A stretch of DNA of 64,000 nt from Mycobacterium sp. Aquia_213. Lineage in GTDB: Bacteria > Actinomycetota > Actinomycetes > Mycobacteriales > Mycobacteriaceae. The position numbers and the translations under genes are program-made. The stretch spans positions 4,712,001 to 4,776,000 of the forward strand of contig NZ_CP113116.1 of NCBI RefSeq assembly GCF_026625985.1. Direction: 5' to 3'. Positions 1 through 8,595 of the stretch are shown here, piece after piece. The notes under the pieces are model-generated. The model ran no database searches. It was not told the origin of the DNA and worked only from the letters and a program-made list of their open reading frames with translations. Within the stretch, counting starts at the first letter, position 1; every line of letters starts with the position of its first letter.

Positions 1-283
1 CGCCTTCGCCGAGATCATGGGCCGTAGTTATGGTGGAGGCATCTTGGAATTGGAGCCGCGCGAAGCCGAGCAGCTACCCGTTCCCGCACCGGCGCTGGCC
101 GGCGCCGAACTCGCCGGGGATGTCGATCTGCTGCTGAAGGCCAACGAAGTCGAGAAGGCACTCGACACCGTCGACCGTCATGTCCTGATCGACGGGCTCG
201 GCTGGTCACCCGATGTCGTCGCAGAGTGCCGAGCGGCCTGGCACACCCTGCGCGATCGCCGGACCAGGCGCGGCGCCCGATGA
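1..283 (+). CDS. mamA: C-terminal end of an N6-adenine DNA methyltransferase (MamA-like), partial
   Basis: Only the last 93 or so codons are in the window; the reading frame is open from base 2 and the start lies upstream. The peptide ends with a GGGILELEPREAEQLPVP block, the conserved tail after the target-recognition part of class gamma-type adenine methylases, followed by a mostly helical tail. By memory of gene order, the gene before manB in M. tuberculosis (Rv3263) is the adenine methyltransferase MamA, which fits. Its stop overlaps the next start codon in an ATGA junction at 280-283, so the Nudix gene is probably translationally coupled to it. No catalytic motif (DPPY-type) can be checked here because the N-terminal part is missing, so the assignment rests on the tail and on synteny. 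Confidence 0.72.
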   Translation, partial: AFAEIMGRSYGGGILELEPREAEQLPVPAPALAGAELAGDVDLLLKANEVEKALDTVDRHVLIDGLGWSPDVVAECRAAWHTLRDRRTRRGAR

Positions 284-834
284 GCATCCGCGATTCGGCC
301 ATCTCGATCCTCACCGACTGGCAGGCGCCCGACCCCGGGCAGGAGTCGTTGCGGCACGCCGTGCTGGCCTTCGTGCACGGCCGCCCGGACGCCTGCCGCC
401 GCGAGTGCGAAGCCGGCCACGTGACGGCGTCGGCGATCGTGCTCGACGCCACCGGCACCCAGGTGCTGCTGACCCTGCATCGCCGGTTTCGCCGCTGGGT
501 GCAGCTCGGTGGTCACTGCGACGACGACGATCCCGACATCGTGACCGCGGCGCTGCGCGAAGCCGTCGAGGAGTCCGGCGTGCCCGATCTGCGAATCGCG
601 CCGGACCTGGCCGCGATTCACGTCCACCCGGTCACCTGCTCGCTGGGCGTCCCGACCCGGCACCTGGACCTGCAATTCGTCGCACACGCGCCCGCGGGTG
701 CGCAGATCGCGATCAGCGAGGAATCCGAGGACCTGCGGTGGTGGCCGGCCGACGCATTGCCGCCCGGTGCCGATCACGCACTCGCGCACCTGGTTTCGCG
801 GGCTCGCGATCACCGTCAGACGTCGCTGGAGTAG
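280..834 (+). CDS. Nudix hydrolase family protein
   Basis: This 184-residue protein carries a Nudix-like motif at about residues 77-101. The REAVEESGV core matches the REUxEExGU consensus, while the upstream glutamate of the strict motif appears to be an aspartate in a DDDDPD stretch. Nudix enzymes hydrolyse nucleoside diphosphates linked to another group; the substrate here cannot be told. The ATG overlaps the methyltransferase stop (ATGA), indicating co-transcription with it. The 3' end overlaps the convergent manB by 19 bases. I do not recall a gene between mamA and manB in M. tuberculosis, so this may be a gene lost there. Confidence 0.82.
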   Translation: MSIRDSAISILTDWQAPDPGQESLRHAVLAFVHGRPDACRRECEAGHVTASAIVLDATGTQVLLTLHRRFRRWVQLGGHCDDDDPDIVTAALREAVEESGVPDLRIAPDLAAIHVHPVTCSLGVPTRHLDLQFVAHAPAGAQIAISEESEDLRWWPADALPPGADHALAHLVSRARDHRQTSLE

Positions 835-1895
835 CGGATCCCGCCGTCGGGAATGGAGACACCGGGCCACACCCGGGCGCCGCGCAACAGCTCGCAGCGC
901 GCACCGATATCGGCGCCGTCGCCGATCACCCCGTCGCGGATCAGCGCCCGCGGACCGATGCGAGCGCCGAATCCGACGATCGAGCGCTCGACCACGCTGC
1001 CGGCCTCGATCTTGACGCCGTCGAAAATCACCGCGCCGTCCAGCCGCACGCCGGGACCGATCTCGGCGCCGCGCCCGATGACCGTGCCGCCGATCAGCAC
1101 CGCGCCGGGCGCCACCGCCGCACCCTCGTGCACCAGCTTCTCGCCCCGATGCCCCTGCAGCGCTGGCGACGTGACGATGCCGCGCACCAGGTCCGACGAT
1201 CCGCGGACGAAGTCGTCCGGGGTGCCCATGTCTCGCCAATAGGTGGCATCGACGTAGCCGCAGAACTTGACGTCGGGGTCCGACAGCAGCGACGGGAAAA
1301 CCTCGCGCTCGACCGATACCGGCCGGCCGCGCGGAATCCGGTCGATGATCTTGCGCTCGAACACATAGGTGCCGGCATTGATCTGATCGGTCGGCGGATC
1401 CTCGGTCTTCTCCAGAAAAGCCAGCACGCGATCGTTCTCGTCGGTGGGCACGCAGCCGAAGGCCCGCGGATCGCCCACGCGAACCAGGTGCAGCGTCACG
1501 TCGGCTTCGTTGGCCCGGTGCGACTCCACCAGCTGGCCGAGGTCGGCGCCGGAGAGCACGTCGCCGTTGAACACCAGCACGGTGTCATGGCGCAGCTTGT
1601 CGGCGATGTTGGCGATGCCGCCGCCGGTCCCCAGCGGATCCTCTTCGGTGACGTAGTCGATCTCCAGACCGAGCCCAGACCCGTCACCGAACTCCGCCTC
1701 GAACACCCCGGCCTTGTAGGAGGTGCTCAGGATGACGTGCTCGACGCCCGCCGCGGCGATGCGCGACAACATGTGGGTGAGAAACGGCACCCCGGCCGTC
1801 GGCAGCATCGGCTTGGGCGCCGACAGCGTCAGCGGCCGCAACCGAGTGCCCTTGCCGCCGACCAGAATCACAGCATCCACCGGGTGAATCGCCAA
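816..1895 (-). CDS. manB: Mannose-1-phosphate guanylyltransferase (GDP-mannose synthesis)
   Basis: The 359-residue product converts mannose-1-phosphate and GTP to GDP-mannose, the donor for phosphatidylinositol mannosides, lipomannan and lipoarabinomannan. The N-terminal nucleotidyltransferase signature GGKGTRLRPLTLSAPKPM is at about residues 13-30, followed by the sugar-nucleotide pyrophosphorylase fold. From about residue 255 the G-x-I/V-x-x-G hexapeptide pattern indicates a left-handed beta-helix ending in RYSSDV. The length equals that remembered for Rv3264c. The best start is a TTG codon, one base after the wbbL stop, which suggests translational coupling in an rmlD-wbbL-manB operon. An acetyltransferase-like role for the C-terminal helix is not supported. 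Confidence 0.93.
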   Translation of the reverse strand: MAIHPVDAVILVGGKGTRLRPLTLSAPKPMLPTAGVPFLTHMLSRIAAAGVEHVILSTSYKAGVFEAEFGDGSGLGLEIDYVTEEDPLGTGGGIANIADKLRHDTVLVFNGDVLSGADLGQLVESHRANEADVTLHLVRVGDPRAFGCVPTDENDRVLAFLEKTEDPPTDQINAGTYVFERKIIDRIPRGRPVSVEREVFPSLLSDPDVKFCGYVDATYWRDMGTPDDFVRGSSDLVRGIVTSPALQGHRGEKLVHEGAAVAPGAVLIGGTVIGRGAEIGPGVRLDGAVIFDGVKIEAGSVVERSIVGFGARIGPRALIRDGVIGDGADIGARCELLRGARVWPGVSIPDGGIRYSSDV

Positions 1896-1896
1896 C

Positions 1897-2793
1897 TCAG
1901 TGCCGCCCTTCTGCCGGCTTCCGCGAACGTTGCCGGCGCGAGCTGCGCACCATCAGAGCCGAACGCAGCGCCAACGAGGCCCGCAACGTCCAGCGCAGCG
2001 GGGCCAGCCACCAACCGGTATGCCGGTCGGCCAGAAAAATATAGGTACTCCGATGGTGCGCCGCGAGGTGGCTGGCCGGATCGTCGCCGGTGGAGTGGCC
2101 CTTGTGGTGCAGCACTTCGGCCGACGGAACATAGACGTTGAGCCAGCCGGCCTTGCCGAGCCGATCGCCGAGGTCGACGTCCTCCATATACATGAAGTAG
2201 CGCTCGTCGAACCCGCCGATCTGACCGAAGGCCGAACGACGCAGCAGCAGACATGATCCCGAGAGCCAGCCCACCGGCCGTTCGGTGGGCTCGAGCCGCT
2301 CCTGGCGGTACGCCGCCGTCCAGGGATTGTTCTTCCAGAACGGGCCGAGCACCGCGTGCATGCCGCCGCGGATCAGGCTGGGCAGATGGCGTGCCGACGG
2401 ATACACCGAGCCGTCGGGGTCGTGGATCAGTGGGCCCAGCGCACCGGCCTGGGGCCAGCGGGTGGTCGCCTCCAGCAGCGCGTCGATGCTGTTCGGGCCC
2501 CATTGCACGTCCGGATTGGCCACCAGCACCCAGTCGTCGATCTCCCCGCGCTCACCGAGATGTTCGATCGCGCGATTGACCGCGGTTCCGTACCCGAGAT
2601 TGCCTCCGGTGCTGAAGAACCGCACGTTCGGGTAGCGCTGGACCGCCGCCTGCGGGGTGCCGTCGGTGGAACCGTTGTCGGCCATCAGGACGCTGACCGG
2701 GCGATCGGTGGCCAGCGACAGCGAAGCCAGAAAACGTTCGAGGTGGTGGCCCGGCGAGTAGGTCACCGTCACGACCGGCAGGACGTCAGTCAC
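1897..2793 (-). CDS. wbbL: Rhamnosyltransferase of the arabinogalactan linker
   Basis: This 298-residue GT2-family glycosyltransferase should transfer rhamnose from dTDP-rhamnose to GlcNAc-diphosphoryl-decaprenol, forming the linker between peptidoglycan and arabinogalactan. The GT-A nucleotide-binding part shows DNGSTDGT at about residue 40, a NPDV metal/donor motif near residue 93, and an acceptor-side block FMYMEDVDLGDR near residue 200, all typical of WbbL. The start overlaps the end of rmlD by 8 bases and the stop is one base from manB, so the three genes look like one transcript. rmlD supplies the last step of dTDP-rhamnose synthesis, making donor production and use neighbours. It acts at the inner face of the plasma membrane. 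Confidence 0.93.
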   Translation of the reverse strand: MTDVLPVVTVTYSPGHHLERFLASLSLATDRPVSVLMADNGSTDGTPQAAVQRYPNVRFFSTGGNLGYGTAVNRAIEHLGERGEIDDWVLVANPDVQWGPNSIDALLEATTRWPQAGALGPLIHDPDGSVYPSARHLPSLIRGGMHAVLGPFWKNNPWTAAYRQERLEPTERPVGWLSGSCLLLRRSAFGQIGGFDERYFMYMEDVDLGDRLGKAGWLNVYVPSAEVLHHKGHSTGDDPASHLAAHHRSTYIFLADRHTGWWLAPLRWTLRASLALRSALMVRSSRRQRSRKPAEGRH

Positions 2794-3703
2794 GCGTCGA
2801 GATTATCGGTCGTTCGGCCGGGACTGGCCCCTGCGACGCGGCCAGCGCCGCGACAAGTGCCGGCCGCCAGGGCCGTAGCGGCGCCATGCCCGCCGCCTCC
2901 GACTGCCGGCCCGACAGCGCGGAGTAGGTCGGCCGCGGTGCGGGACGGGGGAATTCCGCGGTGCTCACCGGGTTCACCCGCTCGGGGTCGGCGCCACACT
3001 CCTCGAACACCGCGCGGGCCAGGCCGAATCGCGAGACGACGCCTTCGTTGGCGGCGTGCAGGATCGGCCCGCGGACGCCGTCGTCGGCCACCTGGAGCAG
3101 TGCGGCGGCCAAGTCGGCGACGTAGGTCGGCGAGCCGACCTGGTCGTCGACGACCCTGATCGGGCCTTTGACATCACCGCCGGCCGCGAGCTTGCGCATG
3201 ATCGCGACGAAGTCGTTGCCGGTGCCGCCGGTGTAGACCCAGGCGGACCGGACCACGACGCACTGGGAGGCCTCCGGCAGGGCCGCCAGCGCGGCCACCT
3301 CACCGGCGCGCTTGCTGCACGCGTAAACGCCACGCGGCGAGGTCGCGTCGCTGGGTTCGAACGGGCGGGGATCGGCGTAATCACCGGCGAACACGAAGTC
3401 GGTCGAAACGTGAATCAGCCGGGCGCCGGCCCGCGCGCAGGCCCGCGCGATGTGTGCCGGCGCGGCCTCATTGACCGCGTACGCCCGCGCTTCGTCGCTC
3501 TCGGCGCCGTCGACATCGGTGTAGGCGGCGCAATTGATGACGACATCACCGCTTGTCACGATCGCCTCGGCCGCGGCCGGGTCGGTGATGTCCCACTGTG
3601 CGGACGTCAGCGCAAGGACGTTACGGCCCTGGTCAGCGCAGTGTGCGGCCAAACAACCGCCCAGCTGCCCACCGGCTCCGGTGACGACGATCCTGCCCGA
3701 CAT
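2786..3703 (-). CDS. rmlD: dTDP-4-dehydrorhamnose reductase
   Basis: The 305-residue short-chain-type reductase makes dTDP-L-rhamnose from dTDP-4-keto-rhamnose using NAD(P)H. The Rossmann motif GAGGQLGG is at residues 9-16 and the catalytic YxxxK is visible as YACSK in the segment TSPRGVYACSKRAGE. DVVINCAAYTDVDGAE is the typical RmlD block. The product is the donor for the WbbL enzyme encoded immediately downstream with an 8-base overlap. The ATG at 3703 lies about 75 bases from the divergent lcp1 start, so the promoters of both wall-synthesis genes share this short gap. Confidence 0.95.
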   Translation of the reverse strand: MSGRIVVTGAGGQLGGCLAAHCADQGRNVLALTSAQWDITDPAAAEAIVTSGDVVINCAAYTDVDGAESDEARAYAVNEAAPAHIARACARAGARLIHVSTDFVFAGDYADPRPFEPSDATSPRGVYACSKRAGEVAALAALPEASQCVVVRSAWVYTGGTGNDFVAIMRKLAAGGDVKGPIRVVDDQVGSPTYVADLAAALLQVADDGVRGPILHAANEGVVSRFGLARAVFEECGADPERVNPVSTAEFPRPAPRPTYSALSGRQSEAAGMAPLRPWRPALVAALAASQGPVPAERPIISTRD

Positions 3704-3780
3704 GGTTCGAGTCTGGCATGTCCCGGGCGCGCCGCCGCTGGCTACCCGAGAAGCGAGTGTGTCGCAAGTAACCTAGGGTG

Positions 3781-5244
3781 ATGCCTGTGCAGCGTGTGGT
3801 TCGTGTTGTTGCCACTGTGCTAGCCGTCGCCGTCGTTTTTGGCACCGGCGTGGCCTGGAACAACGTCCGAGCGTTCGAAGACGGCATCTTCCACATGTCC
3901 GCCCCGTCGCTCGGTAAGGGCGGCGACGACGGCGCGATCGACATCCTGCTGGTCGGCCTGGACAGCCGCACCGACGCCCACGGCAACGCGTTGACGCCGG
4001 ACGAGCTGGCGACGCTGAAGGCCGGTGACGAGGAAGCCACCAACACCGACACCATCATCCTGGTCCGGATACCGAACAGCGGGAAGTCGGCCACCGCGAT
4101 CTCGATTCCGCGCGACTCCTATGTCACCGCACCCGGCCTGGGCAAGACGAAGATCAACGGCGTCTACGGCCAGACGCGGGAAGCCAAGCGGACCAACCTG
4201 GTCAAAGCCGGCGATTCGGCCGAGGATGCCGCCACGCAAGGCACCGAGGCCGGGCGCGAAGCCTTGATCAAGACCGTCGCCGACCTCACCGGGGTCACCG
4301 TCGACCACTACGCCGAGATCGGGCTGCTCGGCTTCGCGTTGATCGCCGATGCGCTCGGCGGTGTCGACGTGTGCCTCAAAGAGGCCGTCTACGAACCACT
4401 TTCGGGCGCCGACTTCCCGGCCGGCCCGCAAAAGCTCGACGGTGCGGAAGCGCTCAGCTTCGTGCGCCAACGCCACGACCTGCCGCGCGGCGACCTCGAC
4501 CGGGTGGTGCGCCAGCAGGTGGTGATGGCCTCGCTGGCCCACCGGGTGATCTCCGGCAAGACGCTGTCCAGCCCCACCACGCTCAAGCGCCTGGAGGCGG
4601 CCGTGCAGCGCTCGGTGGTGATCTCCCAGGGTTGGGATGTCATGGATTTCGTGCAGCAGCTGCAGAAGCTGGCCGGCGGCAACGTCGCCTTTGCCACCAT
4701 CCCGGTGCTCGACGGAGCCGGGTGGAGCGACGACGGCATGCAGAGCGTCGTCCGGGTGGACGCGCACCAGGTTCAGGACTGGGTCGCGAGCCTGTTGCAC
4801 GAGCAGGATCAGGGCAAGACCGAGGAAATTGCCTACACACCCGCCAAGACGACCGCCACGGTGGTCAACGACACCGACATCAACGGGCTGGCGGCCGCGG
4901 TGTCAGACGTGTTGAGCTCCAAGGGATTCACCACCGGCTCGGCCGGCAACAACGACGGCACTCACGTCAAATCCAGCCAGGTGCGCGCCAACAAGCCCGA
5001 CGACCTCGGAGCGCAGGAAGTCTCTAAGGAGCTGGGCGGACTGCCCGTCGTGCCAGATGCGTCGTTGGCGCCGGGATCGGTCCGGGTGGTGCTGGCCAAC
5101 GACTACACCGGACCGGGCTCCGGTCTGTCCGGCAGCACGACGGCACCGGCGCGGGTCACGAACCAGTCGGCCACCGACCCGAATGTTCCGGCACCCTCGC
5201 CGATCCTGACCGCCGGTAGCGACAAGCCGGAGTGCATCAACTGA
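3781..5244 (+). CDS. lcp1: LytR-CpsA-Psr family wall polymer ligase
   Basis: The 487-residue protein has one N-terminal membrane segment (about residues 5-25), an extracellular LCP domain (about 50-270) and a LytR_C domain (about 355-450). LCP hallmarks visible are LLVGLDSRTD, DTIILVRIP, SIPRDSYV and the arginine-rich FVRQRHDLPRGDLDRVVRQQ, which contact the lipid pyrophosphate and metal. In mycobacteria this orthologue (Rv3267, Lcp1) attaches arabinogalactan to peptidoglycan, so it completes the pathway begun by rmlD and wbbL next door. A GTG directly precedes the ATG at 3778 and could also serve as start. The 3' end overlaps the next gene by 13 bases. Confidence 0.93.
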   Translation: MPVQRVVRVVATVLAVAVVFGTGVAWNNVRAFEDGIFHMSAPSLGKGGDDGAIDILLVGLDSRTDAHGNALTPDELATLKAGDEEATNTDTIILVRIPNSGKSATAISIPRDSYVTAPGLGKTKINGVYGQTREAKRTNLVKAGDSAEDAATQGTEAGREALIKTVADLTGVTVDHYAEIGLLGFALIADALGGVDVCLKEAVYEPLSGADFPAGPQKLDGAEALSFVRQRHDLPRGDLDRVVRQQVVMASLAHRVISGKTLSSPTTLKRLEAAVQRSVVISQGWDVMDFVQQLQKLAGGNVAFATIPVLDGAGWSDDGMQSVVRVDAHQVQDWVASLLHEQDQGKTEEIAYTPAKTTATVVNDTDINGLAAAVSDVLSSKGFTTGSAGNNDGTHVKSSQVRANKPDDLGAQEVSKELGGLPVVPDASLAPGSVRVVLANDYTGPGSGLSGSTTAPARVTNQSATDPNVPAPSPILTAGSDKPECIN

Positions 5245-5948
5245 CCACGCTGTCCGGGGCGATCCTCGATCCGATGCTGCGGGCCGACCCGGTCGGTCCG
5301 CGCATCACCTACTACGACGACGCCACCGGCGAGCGCATCGAGTTGTCCGCGGTGACCCTGGCGAACTGGGCCGCCAAGACCGCCAACCTGTTACGCGACG
5401 AGCTGGGCGCGGGCCCGGCCAGCCGGGTGGCGATCTTGCTGCCGGCGCACTGGCAGACCGCGGCGGTCTTGTTCGGGTTGTGGTGGATCGGCGCTGAGGC
5501 CGTACTCGACGGACCGGCCGACCTCGCCCTGTGCACCGCCGAACGGCTGGACGAGGCCGACTCGGCCGTCGCGGGCGGGGAGGTCGCGGTGTTGTCGCTG
5601 GATCCGTTCGGCCGTCCGGTGCCGGACCTGCCGATCGGCGTCACCGACTACGCCACCGCGGTGCGGGTGCATGGCGACCAGATCGTCGCCGAACGCCATC
5701 CCGGTGCCGCGCTGGCCGGCCGCTCCGTCGAAGAAATCCTGGCCGACTGTGAAAACTCCGCGGCCGCACGGGGTTTGACAGCCAAAGATCGAGTACTTTC
5801 CACCGCCTCGTGGCCCGGCCCCGCCGAGCTGGTCGACGGCCTGCTGGCGATCATGGCCGCCGGTGCATCGCTGGTGCAGGTGGCGAACCCCGATCCGGCG
5901 GTGCTGCAGCGCCGAGCCGACACCGAGAAAGTCACCCGCGTCCTCTAA
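5232..5948 (+). CDS. TIGR03089-type protein resembling the N-terminal part of AMP-forming ligases
   Basis: The 238-residue product starts at GTG 5232 inside the end of lcp1. It resembles the first third of acyl-adenylate-forming enzymes: ITYYDDATGERIELS and LANWAAKTANLL match the N-terminal subdomain, and AILLPAHWQTAAVLFGLWWIGAEAV matches the substrate-loading region. The P-loop TSGTTGxPKG and the C-terminal catalytic lysine domain are absent, so adenylation activity is not expected. It corresponds by position to Rv3268 in M. tuberculosis. Coupling to lcp1 suggests a wall-related accessory role, but that is inference only. Confidence 0.8.
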   Translation: MHQLTTLSGAILDPMLRADPVGPRITYYDDATGERIELSAVTLANWAAKTANLLRDELGAGPASRVAILLPAHWQTAAVLFGLWWIGAEAVLDGPADLALCTAERLDEADSAVAGGEVAVLSLDPFGRPVPDLPIGVTDYATAVRVHGDQIVAERHPGAALAGRSVEEILADCENSAAARGLTAKDRVLSTASWPGPAELVDGLLAIMAAGASLVQVANPDPAVLQRRADTEKVTRVL

Positions 5949-5955
5949 AACGCAT

Positions 5956-5977
5956 ATTGATATCGCAATATATCAAT
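5956..5977. promoter_or_regulatory. AT-rich inverted repeat upstream of pacL1-ctpC, ArsR/SmtB-like operator candidate
   Basis: Perfect 8-base arms ATTGATAT and ATATCAAT are separated by six bases (CGCAAT). The element stands out as AT-rich in a GC-rich genome and sits about 120 bases before pacL1. Its form resembles operators of ArsR/SmtB metal sensors; the regulator is unknown and this is inference from shape and neighbours. Confidence 0.45.
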
Positions 5978-6050
5978 GTTAATTTCGTGCAAGCATGAGG
6001 TGGACGGCGCGACAACTTGGCTGTTTCCGTCGCTCCCGGGGCAACTATCT

Positions 6051-6069
6051 GATAATGGTTGTCATTAAC
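6051..6069. promoter_or_regulatory. Fur/Zur-type box upstream of pacL1
   Basis: The 19-mer GATAATGGTTGTCATTAAC matches 15 of 19 positions of the classical Fur box GATAATGATAATCATTATC and contains the palindrome TAATG-N5-CATTA. It ends 29 bases before the pacL1 start and its first six bases could act as a -10 element (GATAAT). A FurA- or Zur-type repressor is the likely partner, but specificity cannot be read from the site. Confidence 0.55.
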
Positions 6070-6098
6070 AACAGGGCGGTGGAGAAGGGATCAGGGCG

Positions 6099-6380
6099 AT
6101 GGCGGTATTCGGGTTACTGGCAAAGGCAGCGGGAACGGTATTCACCGGTCTCGTCGGTGTGACGGCCTATGAGGTCGTGCGCAAAGCCGCGGCCAAGGCA
6201 CCCCTGCATGAGACTGCCGTCAAAGGCGCGGAGCTCGGATTACGCGGCACCCGCAAAGCCGAAACTGCCGCGGAGTCGGCGCGGCTGAAGCTCGCCGACG
6301 TGATGGCCGAAGCCCGCGAGCGCATCGGCGAGGAGGCGCCCACCCCGTCGCTGGGCGACACCCACGATCACGACCACTGA
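6099..6380 (+). CDS. pacL1: Metal chaperone-like membrane protein PacL1 (DUF1490)
   Basis: This 93-residue protein has an N-terminal hydrophobic segment (about residues 4-27), an Ala/Glu/Arg-rich helical middle, and a histidine/aspartate tail DTHDHDH that matches the zinc-binding motif of PacL proteins. In M. tuberculosis the orthologue Rv3269 (PacL1) assembles membrane platforms with the P-type ATPase CtpC and binds zinc through its C-terminal DxHxHxH-like motif. Here ctpC follows nine bases after the stop. A GGAGAAGG ribosome-binding site lies 11 bases before the ATG. The two candidate operators just upstream suggest metal-dependent control of the pair. Confidence 0.92.
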   Translation: MAVFGLLAKAAGTVFTGLVGVTAYEVVRKAAAKAPLHETAVKGAELGLRGTRKAETAAESARLKLADVMAEARERIGEEAPTPSLGDTHDHDH

Positions 6381-6389
6381 TCGCTCGCC

Positions 6390-8585
6390 ATGAGCCTCGC
6401 GATCGTTGAAGACATCGCAACCGCCGAAGACCCTGCCCTAGAAGTGCTTTCGGATGCGGCCGGCCGCATGCGGGTTTCGGTTCCGTGGGTGCGCGCCAGC
6501 ACCCGGCGGGCCGTCGCGGTCGAAGAGGCCGTCGCCAAGCGGACCGGCGTGCGCGCCGTGCACGCCTACCCGCGCACCGGATCGGTCGTGGTCTGGTATT
6601 CGCCGCGCCGCTGCGATCGCGCCGAGATACTGGCGGTGATCAGCGGTGCCGAACACGTTGCCGCCGAACTGATTCCGGCGCGCGCGCCCCATTCTTCGGA
6701 GATCCGCAACTCCGATGTACTGCGCATGGTCATCGGCGGTCTCGCCCTGAGCCTGCTCGGGGTGCGCCGCTACGTGTTTGCCCGGCCACCGCTGCTCGGC
6801 CCGAGCGGCCGGGTGGTCGCCACCGGCGTCACGATCTTCACCGGCTACCCGTTCCTGCGCGGCGCGCTACGTTCGCTGCGGTCCGGCAAGGCCGGTACCG
6901 ACGCCCTGGTGTCGGCCGCGACCGTGGCGAGCCTGATCCTGCGTGAGAACGTGGTCGCGCTGACCGTGCTCTGGCTGCTCAATATCGGTGAGTACCTGCA
7001 AGACCTGACGCTGCGGCGGACCAGGCGCGCCATTTCGGAGCTGCTGCGCGGCAGCCAGGACACGGCGTGGATCCGGCTCGCGGCGCCTTCTGGGACCCCT
7101 GGCCCCTGGACCGAGATACAGGTGCCGATCGACAGCGTGGAGATCGGCGACGAGGTGGTGGTGCACGACCACGTCGCGATCCCGGTGGACGGCGACGTGG
7201 TCGACGGCGAGGCCGTCGTGAACCAATCCGCGATCACCGGGGAAAACCTGCCGGTGAGCGTCGGCGTCGGAACACATGTGCACGCCGGCTCGGTCGTGGT
7301 GCGCGGACGCGTCGTGGTGCGCGCCCAAGCCGTCGGCAACCAAACCACGATCGGGCGCATCATCACCCGCGTCGAGGAGGCGCAGCACGACCGGGCGCCG
7401 ATCCAGACGGTCGGCGAAAACTTCTCTCGCCGTTTCGTTCCCACCTCGTTCATCGTGTCGGCGATCACGCTGGCGGTCACCGGAGACGTCCGGCGAGCGA
7501 TGACCATGCTGTTGATCGCCTGCCCCTGCGCGGTGGGTCTGGCCACCCCGACCGCGATCAGCGCGGCGATCGGCAACGGCGCGCGCCGCGGCATCCTGAT
7601 CAAGGGTGGATCCCACCTCGAGCAGGCGGGCCGGGTCGACGCGATCGTGTTCGACAAGACCGGCACGCTGACCGTCGGTCGCCCGGTAGTCACCAATATC
7701 GTTGCAATGCATAAGGATTGGCAACCCGAGCAGGTGCTGGCGTATGCGGCCAGCTCGGAGATCCACTCCCGCCACCCGCTGGCCGAGGCAGTGATCCGCT
7801 CGACCGAGGAACGCCACATCAGCATCCCGCCGCACGAGGAGTGCGAGGTGCTGGTCGGCCTGGGCATGCGGACCTGGGCCGACGGCCGCACCCTGCTGCT
7901 GGGTAGCCCGTCGCTGCTGCAGGCCGAAAAAGTCAGGGTGTCGAAGAAGGCCAAGGAGTGGGTCGACAAGCTGCGGCGCGAGGCCGAGACCCCGCTGCTG
8001 CTGGCGGTGGACGGCAAGCTGGTCGGCCTGATCAGCCTGCGTGACGAAGTCCGGCCCGAGGCCGCAGAGGTGCTGACGAAGTTGCGCGCCAATGGGATTC
8101 GCCGCATCGTCATGCTCACCGGCGATCACCCGGACATCGCCGCGGTCGTCGCCGACGAGCTGGGCATCGACGAGTGGCGCGCGGAGGTCATGCCGGAGGA
8201 CAAGCTCGAGGTGGTGCGCGAGCTGCAGGGCGAGGGCTACATCGTGGGCATGGTCGGCGACGGCATCAACGACGCCCCGGCGCTGGCGGCCGCCGACATC
8301 GGAATTGCGATGGGGCTGGCCGGAACCGACGTCGCCGTCGAAACCGCCGACGTGGCGCTGGCCAACGACGACCTGCATCGCCTGCTCGACGTCCGCGACC
8401 TGGGCGCCCGGGCGGTCGACGTGATCCGGGAGAACTACGGCATGTCGATCGCCGTCAACGCAGTCGGACTGATCATCGGCGCGGGCGGCGCGCTATCCCC
8501 CGTGCTCGCCGCGATTCTGCACAACGCGTCGTCGGTTGCGGTGGTGGCCAACAGTTCCCGGCTGATCCGCTACCGCCTCGATTAA
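6390..8585 (+). CDS. ctpC: P1B-type metal-transporting ATPase CtpC
   Basis: The 731-residue pump has an N-terminal soluble region without a CxxC motif, followed by transmembrane helices and the P-type domains. Visible motifs are SAITGEN (actuator TGE), IACPCAVG with the transport CPC at about residues 378-380, DKTGTLT with the phosphorylated Asp at about 422, the HP motif in SRHPLAEA, and GDGINDAPAL near the C-terminal end. In M. tuberculosis CtpC confers zinc resistance; manganese export has also been proposed. The ATG at 6390 adds some 14 residues compared with the start remembered for Rv3270. It forms an operon with pacL1 and ends 10 bases from the convergent PPE gene. Confidence 0.95.
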   Translation: MSLAIVEDIATAEDPALEVLSDAAGRMRVSVPWVRASTRRAVAVEEAVAKRTGVRAVHAYPRTGSVVVWYSPRRCDRAEILAVISGAEHVAAELIPARAPHSSEIRNSDVLRMVIGGLALSLLGVRRYVFARPPLLGPSGRVVATGVTIFTGYPFLRGALRSLRSGKAGTDALVSAATVASLILRENVVALTVLWLLNIGEYLQDLTLRRTRRAISELLRGSQDTAWIRLAAPSGTPGPWTEIQVPIDSVEIGDEVVVHDHVAIPVDGDVVDGEAVVNQSAITGENLPVSVGVGTHVHAGSVVVRGRVVVRAQAVGNQTTIGRIITRVEEAQHDRAPIQTVGENFSRRFVPTSFIVSAITLAVTGDVRRAMTMLLIACPCAVGLATPTAISAAIGNGARRGILIKGGSHLEQAGRVDAIVFDKTGTLTVGRPVVTNIVAMHKDWQPEQVLAYAASSEIHSRHPLAEAVIRSTEERHISIPPHEECEVLVGLGMRTWADGRTLLLGSPSLLQAEKVRVSKKAKEWVDKLRREAETPLLLAVDGKLVGLISLRDEVRPEAAEVLTKLRANGIRRIVMLTGDHPDIAAVVADELGIDEWRAEVMPEDKLEVVRELQGEGYIVGMVGDGINDAPALAAADIGIAMGLAGTDVAVETADVALANDDLHRLLDVRDLGARAVDVIRENYGMSIAVNAVGLIIGAGGALSPVLAAILHNASSVAVVANSSRLIRYRLD

Positions 8586-8595
8586 TAGCGTCCCA

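Noticed and set aside
6867..8378. A long minus-strand frame within ctpC
   Set aside because: Antisense shadow of a conserved P-type ATPase, with no recognisable motif or ribosome-binding site.
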